Assembly (NCBI RefSeq): GCF_004421185.1
Contig: NZ_LXQB01000078.1
Coordinates: forward strand, 1 to 64,000
Length of the DNA: 64,000 bases
Origin: Methylacidiphilum sp. Yel
Lineage (GTDB): Bacteria; Verrucomicrobiota; Verrucomicrobiia; Methylacidiphilales; Methylacidiphilaceae
Direction: 5' to 3'
The position numbers were made by a program, and so were the translations under genes. Of this stretch, positions 18,447 through 26,847 are shown in pieces; position 1 is the stretch's first letter; the number at the start of each line of letters is the position of its first letter. The notes beneath the pieces are model-generated. The model saw nothing but the letters and a program-made list of their open reading frames with translations, was not told the DNA's origin and made no database searches.

Positions 18447-19826
18447 CTAAACAGAAAGAAGTTTTTCTACGATCCTGTCAAGTTTTAAAAATCTCGATCC
18501 TTTAATAAGCAGTGTGAGCTTGCGGTTCAAATGCTTTTGCAATTGATAATAAGCTGCTTCCTGATCCTCTGTTCCCAAAACGGCATTGAGCGGAAAACCA
18601 GCATCCTTAACTCCTTCCAGCATCTCTTTCCAATGGGGTCCAATAAAAATAATAAAAGAAAGGGGCAAGCTACCAGCAAACACCCCAAGTTTGTAATGGA
18701 GAGCGTTTGCATGCTCTCCTAACTCTCCCATGGAACCTAGTAGAGCAATTTTCTCTGATTCAAAAGGAAATTCACAAAGAGCCCTTAAGGCGCTCATAGT
18801 CGACTGAAGATTAGCATTGTAACTGTCATCAATTAGATAACCCATTCTGATGGGATGCACCGTAAGTCTACCAAGAGGAAAAACCGTTTTTTCAAGCCCC
18901 AAAGCAATTTCTTCAGAGGAAAGAGAGGCCAAAAAACCAACAGCCGCAGCAAAGAGAGCATTTTTTGCCATCTCTCTGGAAATGGTCGCAAGAGAGACTT
19001 CAAAGCTTTCTCCATGACGAGAAATTCCACAACGGATACCCTTTAGAGTCAACCAAATCTGATCCAGCCAACACAGTGAATTTTCTTGGTTCCCTACCCA
19101 AACAACTTGTCCAGCACTACGAACGCTTAACCGTTTGGACCATTCGTCATCCTCCATAAGAATCGAAAATCCCTTAGGAGAAACAAAAGTCAACAGATCC
19201 GTTTTTTCCCATCCAATCGCTTCCACAGAACCGAAATTGCCCACATGCGCACTGCCAATGTTGGTGATAATGGCTATATCAGGAGAAACAATTCGACTAA
19301 GAGAAGCTATTTCTCCACAATGATTGGTTCCCAGTTCAAAGACCCCATATTCAGTTGTATGATCCATTTGCAATACAGAAAGAGGAAGTCCTATTTGATT
19401 ATTTAGATTTCCAGAAGTAGAAACGGTTTTGTATTTAACGCGTAATACACTGGAAATCATCTCTTTCGTGCTAGTCTTTCCATTGCTCCCCGTAATGGCT
19501 ATAATTTTAGCATGTAGTTTTTTTCTGTAAAAGAAGGCCAATTGCTGCAATGCCTCTAGCGTATTTTTTACCCGAATAACAGGAATCGAAAGAGTCATAG
19601 ACAAAGGAAGCTCACGATCCACTATAGCAGCAACAGCCCCTTTCTGAGCTGCCGAGGCTACATAATCCAACCCATCATATTTTTCTCCCTTCAAAGCCAC
19701 AAAACAGTCCCCTTCTTTGACTGTCCTAGAATCAGTGCTGATTGAACCAACCATGACCGATCCTTTTCCCCCAATGACCCTCCCTTGAGTCCATTCCGCA
19801 ATTTGTTCAACTGAAAGCTGCTCCAT
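18447..19826 (-). CDS. murF: UDP-MurNAc-tripeptide--D-Ala-D-Ala ligase
   Basis: MurF adds D-Ala-D-Ala to the UDP-MurNAc tripeptide. The 459-residue Mur ligase shows an N-terminal substrate domain (GSISTDSRTVKEGDCFVALKGEKYDG), the ATP loop ITGSNGKTSTKEM near 113-125, the FELGTNHCGEI motif, IGSAHVGNFGS, and the C-terminal DDSYNANLQS segment. The region upstream, where murE would normally be adjacent, is occupied by the remains of an IS607-type element, so murF and the genes after it may need a separate promoter or read-through. Confidence 0.95.
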   Translation of the reverse strand: MEQLSVEQIAEWTQGRVIGGKGSVMVGSISTDSRTVKEGDCFVALKGEKYDGLDYVASAAQKGAVAAIVDRELPLSMTLSIPVIRVKNTLEALQQLAFFYRKKLHAKIIAITGSNGKTSTKEMISSVLRVKYKTVSTSGNLNNQIGLPLSVLQMDHTTEYGVFELGTNHCGEIASLSRIVSPDIAIITNIGSAHVGNFGSVEAIGWEKTDLLTFVSPKGFSILMEDDEWSKRLSVRSAGQVVWVGNQENSLCWLDQIWLTLKGIRCGISRHGESFEVSLATISREMAKNALFAAAVGFLASLSSEEIALGLEKTVFPLGRLTVHPIRMGYLIDDSYNANLQSTMSALRALCEFPFESEKIALLGSMGELGEHANALHYKLGVFAGSLPLSFIIFIGPHWKEMLEGVKDAGFPLNAVLGTEDQEAAYYQLQKHLNRKLTLLIKGSRFLKLDRIVEKLLSV

Positions 19827-19969
19827 TCTTATTTCGGCCCTACAACCCTAACTAATTAGAATGGTGGTTGCAGTAAAAATAGCCGCCTCGTTGTTCCTTA
19901 ACCTTTTGTATAACTACGCTGATGCTCTTTCAAGAATTTAATGTATATCCGCCTTTCCATGGCTGCCAC

Positions 19970-20478
19970 CTAACCATTTGCTCCGTCAGACTTACTCATT
20001 TCTATTAACACAGGTTCGAAGCTGACTTCCTGGTTCACCGAGGCTGGTTTCTCTCGGGCCTTGCGACCCGAGCCAGAGCCTTCCTCTCCACAGGCTTCAC
20101 ATTCAGCCGGCCTTCTCTGTAGAGCCGATTAGGACGCCCAATCCATACGCTAGGAGAATTTTGACCACATTCACCTCCCAGTCCTGAAGGGGTTCTACAG
20201 TCCGGACATCACCACTCTCGGACGGCCAGCGGCATTTTTTCCTACACCGCCCTACCAGTCGAACAGCTCTTGCTGGACGGAAACCAGCGGTCGGCCACCA
20301 CCACTAGCTCGCTACCCAACTTTGCCTTGTATTCCAGTTTCCGCCTTAATTCGAAGAAACCCACGTCGGATAGGGAGCTGGCCAGATGCCGGTTCCTCAC
20401 TATGCCGCCACCCGCCTTGGCAAAGTAGTTGACCTGCTTATGGTTTGGGTCTAGCGCGATTTTATGGGCAACGATCAT
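19970..20478 (-). pseudogene. Degenerate TnpB/OrfB transposon-associated nuclease
   Basis: The frame opens at ATG 20478, overlapping the end of the resolvase remnant. It reads IALDPNHKQVNYFAKAGGG, the usual TnpB N terminus, then jumps directly to NRHLASSLSDVGFFELRRKLEYKAK and VVVADRWFPSSKSCSTG, the RuvC-III/zinc-ribbon end of the family, so most of the centre has been deleted. Several stops follow. A late stretch, CEACGEEGSGSGRKAREKPAS, resembles the normal C-terminal tail and ends at the stop at 19970. Intact TnpB is about 400 residues. Confidence 0.75.
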
Positions 20479-21106
20479 AGCTGGGATTCCTTTAGGGCTT
20501 TTTTGACACCAGAAAGCAGCTTCTGGGTCTTGCCTGAGCGGCTATCCTGCAGCCGGGCGCTGAACACAGGGATGCGCTCCAGCACCTCCTTGGCCAAATC
20601 TTCCTCAAAGGTCGTCTCCTCACCCTGGTTGAGGATCACAACCTCAACCCCCGTTGGCCTCGCAATTAACGAACTCCAGTTCCGCACCAAAGCCCATCAG
20701 CCGGTCTTTGTGGGTGATGGACCAGGCGTCCAACCTGCCCGTCGATGATCGCATCCAGCAGCCGCTTTAAGCCTTTCTTATGGTAGTTCATGCCAGAACC
20801 CAGGTCGGCAATGACTCGAACGTCCAACCTTGCCGGGCGCAGTTGTGTTCAAGCAGCTGCTTTTGCCGCTACAGCTGATCTTTCTGCTCGAAGCTGGACA
20901 GACGGGCGAAGGCGATGGTGCGACCTACCGCCTCCGGCGCATAGAATTGATCTGGTCGAAGTCGCGCAAGGTCGTAGCGACGCTTCCCCCCCAGCCGTGC
21001 GTTCATCGAAAAGAAGCTTGCCCTCGAGCTCCCAGAGCAACAGCGTTTGCGGCGAGACCACCAGGAACTCGGCGACCTCTTGAATGCTGATTAGCTTGAA
21101 AGACAT
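20475..21106 (-). pseudogene. Degenerate IS607-type serine recombinase (TnpA)
   Basis: From ATG 21106, with GAGG just upstream, the frame reads MSFKLISIQEVAEFLVVSPQTLLLWELEGK, a MerR-like winged-helix start. A frameshift near RTAGG follows, then RRYDLARLRPDQFYAPEA and TIAFARLSSFEQKDQL in another frame (the resolvase start, where the catalytic serine is expected), then an in-frame TAG. Further frameshifts separate VIADLGSGMNYHKKGLKRLL from the final VEVVILNQGEETTFEEDLAKE and KKALKES. At least three lesions are visible, so the gene is dead. It is followed by the TnpB remnant. Confidence 0.8.
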
Positions 21107-21160
21107 CCTCAAAAAACATCTATCTTTGCGCAAGAAAGTGCGAACTTAAATTGAAACTGT

Positions 21161-22648
21161 TCAAGCCCTTAACGACAAACATTCTTTAACCACAAGCCTA
21201 TCATCAAAAGGATAAAATACCCCACCAATCTCTTGATAGGTTTCATGACCTTTACCTGCAACACATACAATATCCCCTGGATTAGCTATCTGAATTGCTT
21301 TTCGGATCGCTTCCTTTCGATCCACTATCCAATAGATCTTTTTAGAACTATTAACTCCTCTTTTCATGTCCTCAAAGATTCTTTCTGGTGATTCACTTCT
21401 TGGATTATCAGATGTAAAAATAACCAAATCCGCATAATCAGCAGCTACTTTAGCCATCTTTGGTCTTTTGGTTCTATCCCTATCACCACCGCAACCAACC
21501 ACAAGAATAATCTGTCCAGAGGACTGAATTTCCCGAAGCGTCAAAACTACCTTCAGTAAAGCATCTTCACTGTGGGCATAATCGACAACAGCCAAAAGCC
21601 CATCCTTAGCATAAAATCTTTCCATTCTACCAGGAACTCCAGGAAAAGATTCTAAGGCGCCTAGGGTAGGTTCTAACGGTATCCCTAACAGAAGTGTTCC
21701 TCCAATGGAAAGCAAGAGGTTTTCAACGTTGAATCGACCTAAAAGAGGACTGTGTAGTTGATACAACCGCCCCTCCCACTCTGCCAAAATAACTGTCAGC
21801 AACCGGTCATATTTGATGAATCTTGCTTTAAGTTTGGCTGCTGGTTTGCCTTGGGCACTAACAGTTATCATATTTACTCTGCCCTTTAACTTTTCAGCAA
21901 GATCACTCCACTGCGGATCATCAATATTCAAAACCACTCCCCCCTCTCCCTCCTTCCCAGCCTGAATATAAGAAAGAAACTTTTCTTTACTCCGCCGGTA
22001 AGCCTCCATGGTCAGATGGTAATCCAGATGATCTTGAGTAAGATTAGTAAAAATACCAATCCGAAATTCCGTGCCTTCAATTCTTCCCTGCTCAAGGGCA
22101 TGACTGGAAACTTCCATGACAGCAGCCTGGCAATTAGCCTTAAGCATTTGAAAAAGAAGCTGCTGCAAATCGCTTCCTTCAGGCGAAGTACGGCTTGCAG
22201 GGATTCGATCAACTGTCGTATCATAGTAGATCGTACCAATAAGCCCAGTTTTCCAGCCTTGGGTTGCTAACAGATGCTTCATTAAAAAAGAAGTTGTCGT
22301 TTTCCCATTAGTCCCCGTGATTCCAATAACGGGCAAATGACTGGAAGGATACCCATAAAAAACACTCGCTACTTTTCCTAGTACTCTTCTAGGATCCTTC
22401 ACCTGAATAAAGGTCGTTTCTTTTGATGTTGGCCAAGCAGGCACTTCAGAACAAATGACCCCCCGGGCGCCTCTTTCTATGGCCTCTTCAATATAACGAT
22501 GTCCATCGGTCTTTTGTCCTTTCCAAGCAAAAAAAAGGGATCCTTCTACGACATTTCTCGAGTCATACACTATATTGTTTATTTCCCAATCGATTGATCC
22601 CTTAATTGCAAGAGGCTGCAAATCAGACAAAACATCTGAAAGCTTCAT
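21161..22648 (-). CDS. murE: UDP-MurNAc-dipeptide--meso-diaminopimelate ligase
   Basis: MurE adds the third stem-peptide residue. The 495-residue Mur ligase has the ATP loop ITGTNGKTTTSFLMK near 111-125, MEVSSHALEQGRIEG, the catalytic-lysine region and, in the C-terminal domain, DNPRSESP, the motif that selects meso-diaminopimelate over lysine. This fits a Gram-negative envelope. The VAGKGHETYQEI signature near the end is intact. A 264-bp gap containing a perfect palindrome separates it from ftsI upstream; the dead IS607 element lies downstream. Confidence 0.96.
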   Translation of the reverse strand: MKLSDVLSDLQPLAIKGSIDWEINNIVYDSRNVVEGSLFFAWKGQKTDGHRYIEEAIERGARGVICSEVPAWPTSKETTFIQVKDPRRVLGKVASVFYGYPSSHLPVIGITGTNGKTTTSFLMKHLLATQGWKTGLIGTIYYDTTVDRIPASRTSPEGSDLQQLLFQMLKANCQAAVMEVSSHALEQGRIEGTEFRIGIFTNLTQDHLDYHLTMEAYRRSKEKFLSYIQAGKEGEGGVVLNIDDPQWSDLAEKLKGRVNMITVSAQGKPAAKLKARFIKYDRLLTVILAEWEGRLYQLHSPLLGRFNVENLLLSIGGTLLLGIPLEPTLGALESFPGVPGRMERFYAKDGLLAVVDYAHSEDALLKVVLTLREIQSSGQIILVVGCGGDRDRTKRPKMAKVAADYADLVIFTSDNPRSESPERIFEDMKRGVNSSKKIYWIVDRKEAIRKAIQIANPGDIVCVAGKGHETYQEIGGVFYPFDDRLVVKECLSLRA

Positions 22649-22781
22649 GATTTAAACTAGGTGCGATAAATGGCAATAAAGTATTTTTCCACTCAAAAGC
22701 AACAAGGCTAAAGAAGACTCCATTTTATTTTTCTTGAGAAAAGACCCTTGCAATCCCCCGAAGATGGTAAAAGACTGCCTT

Positions 22782-22808
22782 TGTTCTTCTTTTCAAAAGA
22801 AGAACAAT
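22782..22808. repeat. Perfect 27-bp palindrome between ftsI and murE
   Basis: Two 13-nt arms, TTGTTCTTCTTTT and its exact reverse complement, flank a central C. The surrounding gap (22649-22912) shows no gene. The arms are A/T-rich and no T-run follows in the minus direction, so this is not a typical intrinsic terminator. A dimeric repressor site, or an mRNA hairpin that tunes the ftsI-to-murE transition, is possible. Confidence 0.6.
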
Positions 22809-22912
22809 AATACAGCCAAGATGCAGGGCTAATCTTTGAAATTTTGTCATAAAAGGGGGAAAACTACAAAAGTTCTTCTCAGCCTTCACTTTTTGTTCTA
22901 TAAAGAATCGAT

Positions 22913-24745
22913 CTACTTTTCAGTTTCGATGCGAATCGCCTGGGCAGGGACACACTTGGGAGTCAAATTAAGGGCTTGTGCAATTTCAGAGCCAATATAA
23001 CTAAAAGCGGGAGCTGCCACTGAGGCTGCATAATATTGCGTACCATGCGGTTCATCAACCATGATCATCAGTACAAATTCAGGATCTTCAGCAGGAAGAA
23101 ACCCAATAAAAGAAGAAATGTATTTTCCCTTTACATAGTTCCCATGCACCGCTTTTTGAGCAGTCCCCGTTTTGCCCGCGACCGTAAAACCCATAATCGC
23201 TGCCTTAGCCCCTGTTCCTTTTGGAGAAACCACAGATACAAGGGCAGAAGTCACCAATTTCGCCGTTCTTTCCGAGATCACTCTTCTAATGATAACAGGA
23301 GAAAAACTTCGGAGAATTTTTCCCTGTGGATTCCTAATGTCTTTGATGATCATTGGCTTAACTAAATAGCCATGATTAGCAATAGCAGCCATTGCCCGAA
23401 TCATCTGAATGGGTGTTACCGCTATTTCTTGTCCCATTGGGATTCGTGTTATCGAAAGTTTTGACCACAGCCTTGGAGGATAAAGAATGCCTGGAGATTC
23501 TCCCTGCCCAAGCAACATTCCGGTTGGCTCTCCAAAGCCAAATGCCCTCGCATAATGGTAGAGTCTGTTTTCTCCTAATTCCAAGCCCATTTTGGCAAAA
23601 CCGATGTTACTTGATTTCATGACCACTTCCCGAACGCTAAGCATTCCATAGGGATGACTGTCATGAAGGGGTTTTCCCCCATAAAAAAAAGCACCATTTT
23701 CACAGTTGATCGGACTGTTGTCTAAACTAAATATTTTTTCTTCGAGGACTCCTGAAAGAGTAACAATTTTAAAAATCGATCCTGGTTCAACAGGATCGGT
23801 AAGATTTTTGTTTTTCAGAAAAGCAATGTTCCATTTTTCTCTTCTGTTTGGATCAAAAGAAGGTCTTTGAGCCATCGCTAAGATTTCTCCCGTTTTAGGA
23901 TTCATGACTATGGCCATAATCCCATTGGGCGAAAACTCCTTTTCAACCCTATCAATACCTTCTTCGACAATGTGCTGAATCACGCTGTCAAGCGTCAAAC
24001 TAACGTTGCATCCATCCACAGGTTTTACTTCCAATCCCCTGTAAGCAGCAATTTCTTTCCCAAAAACGTCTTTTTCTATCCACTCTTCTCCAGGCGTCCC
24101 CTCCAACCACTCATTCATTGCTTTTTCCACTCCCGCCGCTCCCTTACCATTCTCATCCAAATACCCAATCAGCGGGGCCGCTTCCCTTCCACAGGGATAA
24201 ATGCGGCTGTAGTCCTCCTCAAAAGTCAAAAAATGTTCCGCAGGCAGTCTTTTTTTCTTCCATTGCCTCAATTTTTCTTTTTCAAAGGCCTCAAGTTTTT
24301 GCACTTTTTCTTCTGAAAGTCCCTTCGCTAAAAGATAGGACCGGTCCATCCGACGGAAGTTCTGTAGGAGGCTATTTTTTTCTAAACCAAGAAGCTCTTC
24401 GAGCTCTTGTATGGTGATGGCTGGTTCCTGAACATTCATCCCATCCAATCGCACTTTATAAGTCAAAAAACTCTGAGCCAAGGGCACATTTTTACAGTCG
24501 ACTATGTAGCCCCTTTTGGGGGGAAGCACCTTGCGAACCGTATGAACCGTGGTCGCAAGTTCCAAATACTTTTCATGTTCAAAAAGCTGAATTTGCAACA
24601 AGCGTAGGGAAATCACCGTAAAGCCAAGGCTTAAAAAAGCAAAAACAACCAATGCCCTGGATCTGGCCCTGTCTGTCGAAAGATTATTTTTCTTGGGCAC
24701 TACAGGCTGAAACAAAGGACTATTCATTGCCTGCGAAAAAGTCAA
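22913..24745 (-). CDS. ftsI: Septal penicillin-binding protein (peptidoglycan transpeptidase) FtsI
   Basis: This is a class B PBP of 610 residues. It has a short cytoplasmic tail, a transmembrane helix at about 30-52, a pedestal domain and a C-terminal transpeptidase domain. The three penicillin-binding motifs are present: SIFK with S323, SSN near 380, and KTGT near 525. No PASTA repeats follow, unlike many Gram-positive homologues. It crosslinks septal peptidoglycan with FtsW. Its start overlaps the end of the ftsL-like gene by 26 bp, the classic ftsL-ftsI arrangement. Confidence 0.93.
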   Translation of the reverse strand: MTFSQAMNSPLFQPVVPKKNNLSTDRARSRALVVFAFLSLGFTVISLRLLQIQLFEHEKYLELATTVHTVRKVLPPKRGYIVDCKNVPLAQSFLTYKVRLDGMNVQEPAITIQELEELLGLEKNSLLQNFRRMDRSYLLAKGLSEEKVQKLEAFEKEKLRQWKKKRLPAEHFLTFEEDYSRIYPCGREAAPLIGYLDENGKGAAGVEKAMNEWLEGTPGEEWIEKDVFGKEIAAYRGLEVKPVDGCNVSLTLDSVIQHIVEEGIDRVEKEFSPNGIMAIVMNPKTGEILAMAQRPSFDPNRREKWNIAFLKNKNLTDPVEPGSIFKIVTLSGVLEEKIFSLDNSPINCENGAFFYGGKPLHDSHPYGMLSVREVVMKSSNIGFAKMGLELGENRLYHYARAFGFGEPTGMLLGQGESPGILYPPRLWSKLSITRIPMGQEIAVTPIQMIRAMAAIANHGYLVKPMIIKDIRNPQGKILRSFSPVIIRRVISERTAKLVTSALVSVVSPKGTGAKAAIMGFTVAGKTGTAQKAVHGNYVKGKYISSFIGFLPAEDPEFVLMIMVDEPHGTQYYAASVAAPAFSYIGSEIAQALNLTPKCVPAQAIRIETEK

Positions 24746-25058
24746 TTGGTGCGGACTCTTCCATCATGATTACTTCGAGCTCAGACATTTTGACTAACCC
24801 AATTTTCCACTCCTTTAACCTGTTCTCCAATTCTTGAGGAGAGCAGCCTTTAGCAAGCATCGCTTCCAGTCGGCTGTTTTTCCTTTTCATATCCGCAAGC
24901 TCCTCTTCTTGAATCTTCAGTTCATCGGAGATACGAAGCACCCTATTTTTCAAATAAAGGAATTCGATTCCCCCAAACATAGTAATTAAGACAGCCATTA
25001 TCCATACGAACATCATGGACAATTTGATCGAATGTCGGTCTTTCAGTCGATTTTTCAT
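24720..25058 (-). CDS. ftsL: FtsL-like divisome protein
   Basis: The protein has 112 residues: a basic cytoplasmic N terminus (KNRLKDRHSIK), one transmembrane helix (about 14-36), then a coiled-coil stretch (about 38-75, heptad-like LKIQEEELADMKRKNSRLEAML) facing the periplasm. FtsL proteins are poorly conserved in sequence, so the call rests on size, topology and position between rsmH and ftsI. Its end overlaps ftsI by 26 bp. Confidence 0.75.
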   Translation of the reverse strand: MKNRLKDRHSIKLSMMFVWIMAVLITMFGGIEFLYLKNRVLRISDELKIQEEELADMKRKNSRLEAMLAKGCSPQELENRLKEWKIGLVKMSELEVIMMEESAPIDFFAGNE

Positions 25059-25105
25059 ACATCCTCCCTTTTCATTTTTTTTTACGAAGTTAACTTGATG
25101 AGTTG

Positions 25106-26050
25106 TTAGCTTTTCTCTTCCAAACGGATTTTCCAGCCGATCCGTAGCCTCGCACTTCTTGCCCTTGGATTGTTTCTGCTCTCTTCTCTAGAAACCAAAC
25201 GACGCTCTACTCTATAAAAAAAAACCTCCCGCTCTTTCTCCCCTTCCGGCCCATGTCTGCCTTTGGGCAGAGAATGATTCTGGAAAAATCTTTTCACAAT
25301 CCTATCCTCTCCTGAATGAAAGCTGATCACCGCTAATCTTCCTCCTTCCTTTAAAAGCCTTGCGCCTTCTTCAAGCCCTTTTTGAAGATGTTCAAGCTCT
25401 TCATTGACAGCTATTCTTAAAGCAAGAAATGGCCGAGTGGCCACATGCCCTTTTGCCTTTGATAGGCGTGCTTTTAAAATAATTTCTAAAAAATCTTTGA
25501 CCCGAAGAATAGGCCGGATCGATCGAAATCGTTCCACCTCTTCCGCAAGCCTTTGGCTTTCTTTTGGCTTGCAGCTTACTAAAAAAAGCCTTATTAATTG
25601 CTCTTTGCTTAAGTTATTCAACAAAAAGGCAGCTGTTTTTTCTTTCGAACTATCCATTCTCATGTCCAAAGGAGCTTCAGGAAATTGGAAACTGAACCCT
25701 CTTTGTGGATCTTTCAATTGTCCTAAAGAAATCCCAAGATCCAACAACACCCCATCGACCCGATCCCAACCGATTTGAGAGCAAGCTACCGCCATTTCCG
25801 AAAAATTCATTCGGAAAAAGTAAAAATGATACCCTTTTTCTCTTAGCAACCCCGCTCTTTGCTGAGCTTGCTCATCCATATCCATCGCCAAGACCTTACA
25901 TCTTCTTTCCAGAAGTGCGGTCGTATGCCCCCCGTACCCAAAAGTACCATCGATCCATTTTTCATTTTCTTGCGGCTGGCAAAGCTCCAAAAATTCCTTG
26001 AGCATGACTGGAACATGGAGCAATAGGCCTTCCTCTCTTTTCTCTTCCAT
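25106..26050 (-). CDS. rsmH: 16S rRNA (cytosine-1402-N4)-methyltransferase RsmH
   Basis: RsmH methylates N4 of C1402 in the decoding centre of 16S rRNA. The 314-residue protein has HVPVMLKEFLELC near the N terminus, the SAM loop WIDGTFGYGGHT, VDGVLLDLGISLGQLKDPQRGFSF, and the C-terminal signature ISFHSGEDRIVKRFF followed by NNPRARSARLRIGWK. It is the second gene of the dcw cluster, 77 bp after mraZ, in the order usual for bacteria. Confidence 0.96.
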   Translation of the reverse strand: MEEKREEGLLLHVPVMLKEFLELCQPQENEKWIDGTFGYGGHTTALLERRCKVLAMDMDEQAQQRAGLLREKGYHFYFFRMNFSEMAVACSQIGWDRVDGVLLDLGISLGQLKDPQRGFSFQFPEAPLDMRMDSSKEKTAAFLLNNLSKEQLIRLFLVSCKPKESQRLAEEVERFRSIRPILRVKDFLEIILKARLSKAKGHVATRPFLALRIAVNEELEHLQKGLEEGARLLKEGGRLAVISFHSGEDRIVKRFFQNHSLPKGRHGPEGEKEREVFFYRVERRLVSREESRNNPRARSARLRIGWKIRLEEKS

Positions 26051-26127
26051 GCCACCTTTTTCTTTTCATAAATTTTAAGTTCTGCTACATCCATCCTCAT
26101 TCTTTTCTGCTCGTTTTTCCTCTCCAT

Positions 26128-26568
26128 TCATAGTCCCATGCCCTCAATTGCTTCCTCAAAAGAAGTGCTTTTCCCAGCCGTTTCTTCTTGCCATTTCTTT
26201 TGGTCCCAAATTTCAAAATGATCTAAACGGCCCACCAATACAGCCTCTTTCCCAATCTGTGAATGTTTTCTTAGTCTTTCTTTGATTGATATCCTTCCCT
26301 GCTGATCCCAACTCACCGCTTGAGAAATCTGAGCTAGAAGCTCTAGCTGTTGTCTGATCGGGTCTTGTAATCTTAAAGTTTCAATCTTTTGATGAATTTC
26401 TTCCATCCAGGACTCTGGATAGACTTTCAAGTGGTGAAATTTGGAAGGGAAAACAAAGAGCCGACTATCATAACCTTCCTGCCTCCATTCGGAAGGAACA
26501 GTTATTCTACCTTTCTCATCAAAGGCATGCTCAAAAATGTCTGTATAGGTAGCTCTCTTTTTCCCCAT
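26128..26568 (-). CDS. mraZ: Transcription regulator MraZ
   Basis: MraZ is the DNA-binding repressor that opens most dcw clusters. The 146-residue protein has two AbrB/SpoVT-like half-domains, marked by DEKGRITVP near residue 16 and QQGRISI in the second half. MraZ oligomers bind short direct repeats spaced by 10 bp upstream of their own gene. Such an array is visible here, 13-47 bp before the start codon, so autoregulation of the whole cluster is likely. Confidence 0.93.
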   Translation of the reverse strand: MGKKRATYTDIFEHAFDEKGRITVPSEWRQEGYDSRLFVFPSKFHHLKVYPESWMEEIHQKIETLRLQDPIRQQLELLAQISQAVSWDQQGRISIKERLRKHSQIGKEAVLVGRLDHFEIWDQKKWQEETAGKSTSFEEAIEGMGL

Positions 26569-26580
26569 AATTGGATTTTA

Positions 26581-26615
26581 TTCCATTTTTCTCTATTTTC
26601 TTCCATTTTTCACCA
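26581..26615 (-). promoter_or_regulatory. MraZ-box array, four repeats with 10-bp period
   Basis: Read on the minus strand, the region holds TGGTG, TGGAA, TAGAG and TGGAA, each separated by exactly five A/G-rich bases. The known MraZ operator in other bacteria is a set of TGGGN-like repeats separated by 5 bp. The match in spacing and position just upstream of mraZ is direct; binding is inferred. The array covers the expected transcription start. Confidence 0.7.
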
Positions 26616-26621
26616 CTATTA

Positions 26622-26650
26622 TTCATACTCAAATTTTTCTCCCCTGTCAT
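26622..26650 (-). promoter_or_regulatory. Candidate sigma-70-type promoter of the dcw cluster
   Basis: On the minus strand, ATGACA (26645-26650) and TATGAA (26622-26627, continuing TAAT) are separated by 17 bp. Transcription would start near 26614, at the edge of the MraZ-box array, which suits repression by steric block. The -35 box differs from TTGACA at one base. Confidence 0.5.
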
Positions 26651-26847
26651 TAAAAACTTTTGGTTTTGAATAAAACTTTTTGCTTGATTTTTTGTTAAAT
26701 TTTTTCTTGCTTTTCATCAAAGCTATCTCATCGATCCTTCTCTGGAATTTTTTCAAGTAACAAAAGGAATTCTATGGGTTGTTTTCCAAAAAAGTCTTTC
26801 CAAAAATGTCTTTTCATCGAAAGGACTGATACGTAATCATAAGGACT

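Larger units (their letters stand above)
19850..21130 (-). mobile_element. Decayed IS607-family element between murE and murF
   Basis: About 1.3 kb of non-coding sequence separates murE and murF and is visibly richer in G+C than its neighbours. On the minus strand it carries in order a broken serine-recombinase gene (MerR-like helix-turn-helix plus resolvase core) and a broken TnpB-like gene, joined by an ATGA overlap. That is the layout of IS607-family elements. Both genes hold frameshifts or stop codons and the second has a large deletion, so the element cannot encode its own transposition. Exact ends could not be fixed, since IS607 lacks terminal inverted repeats. Confidence 0.8.

Noticed and set aside
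20464-21090. Three plus-strand open frames in the gap between murE and murF
   Set aside because: They overlap the clear minus-strand IS607 remnants and show no family features; they are open because of the G+C-rich composition.
25843-26127. Minus-strand open frame of 94 codons between mraZ and rsmH
   Set aside because: Most of it overlaps the start of rsmH in another frame; its composition is biased to Lys/Arg and no family is seen.
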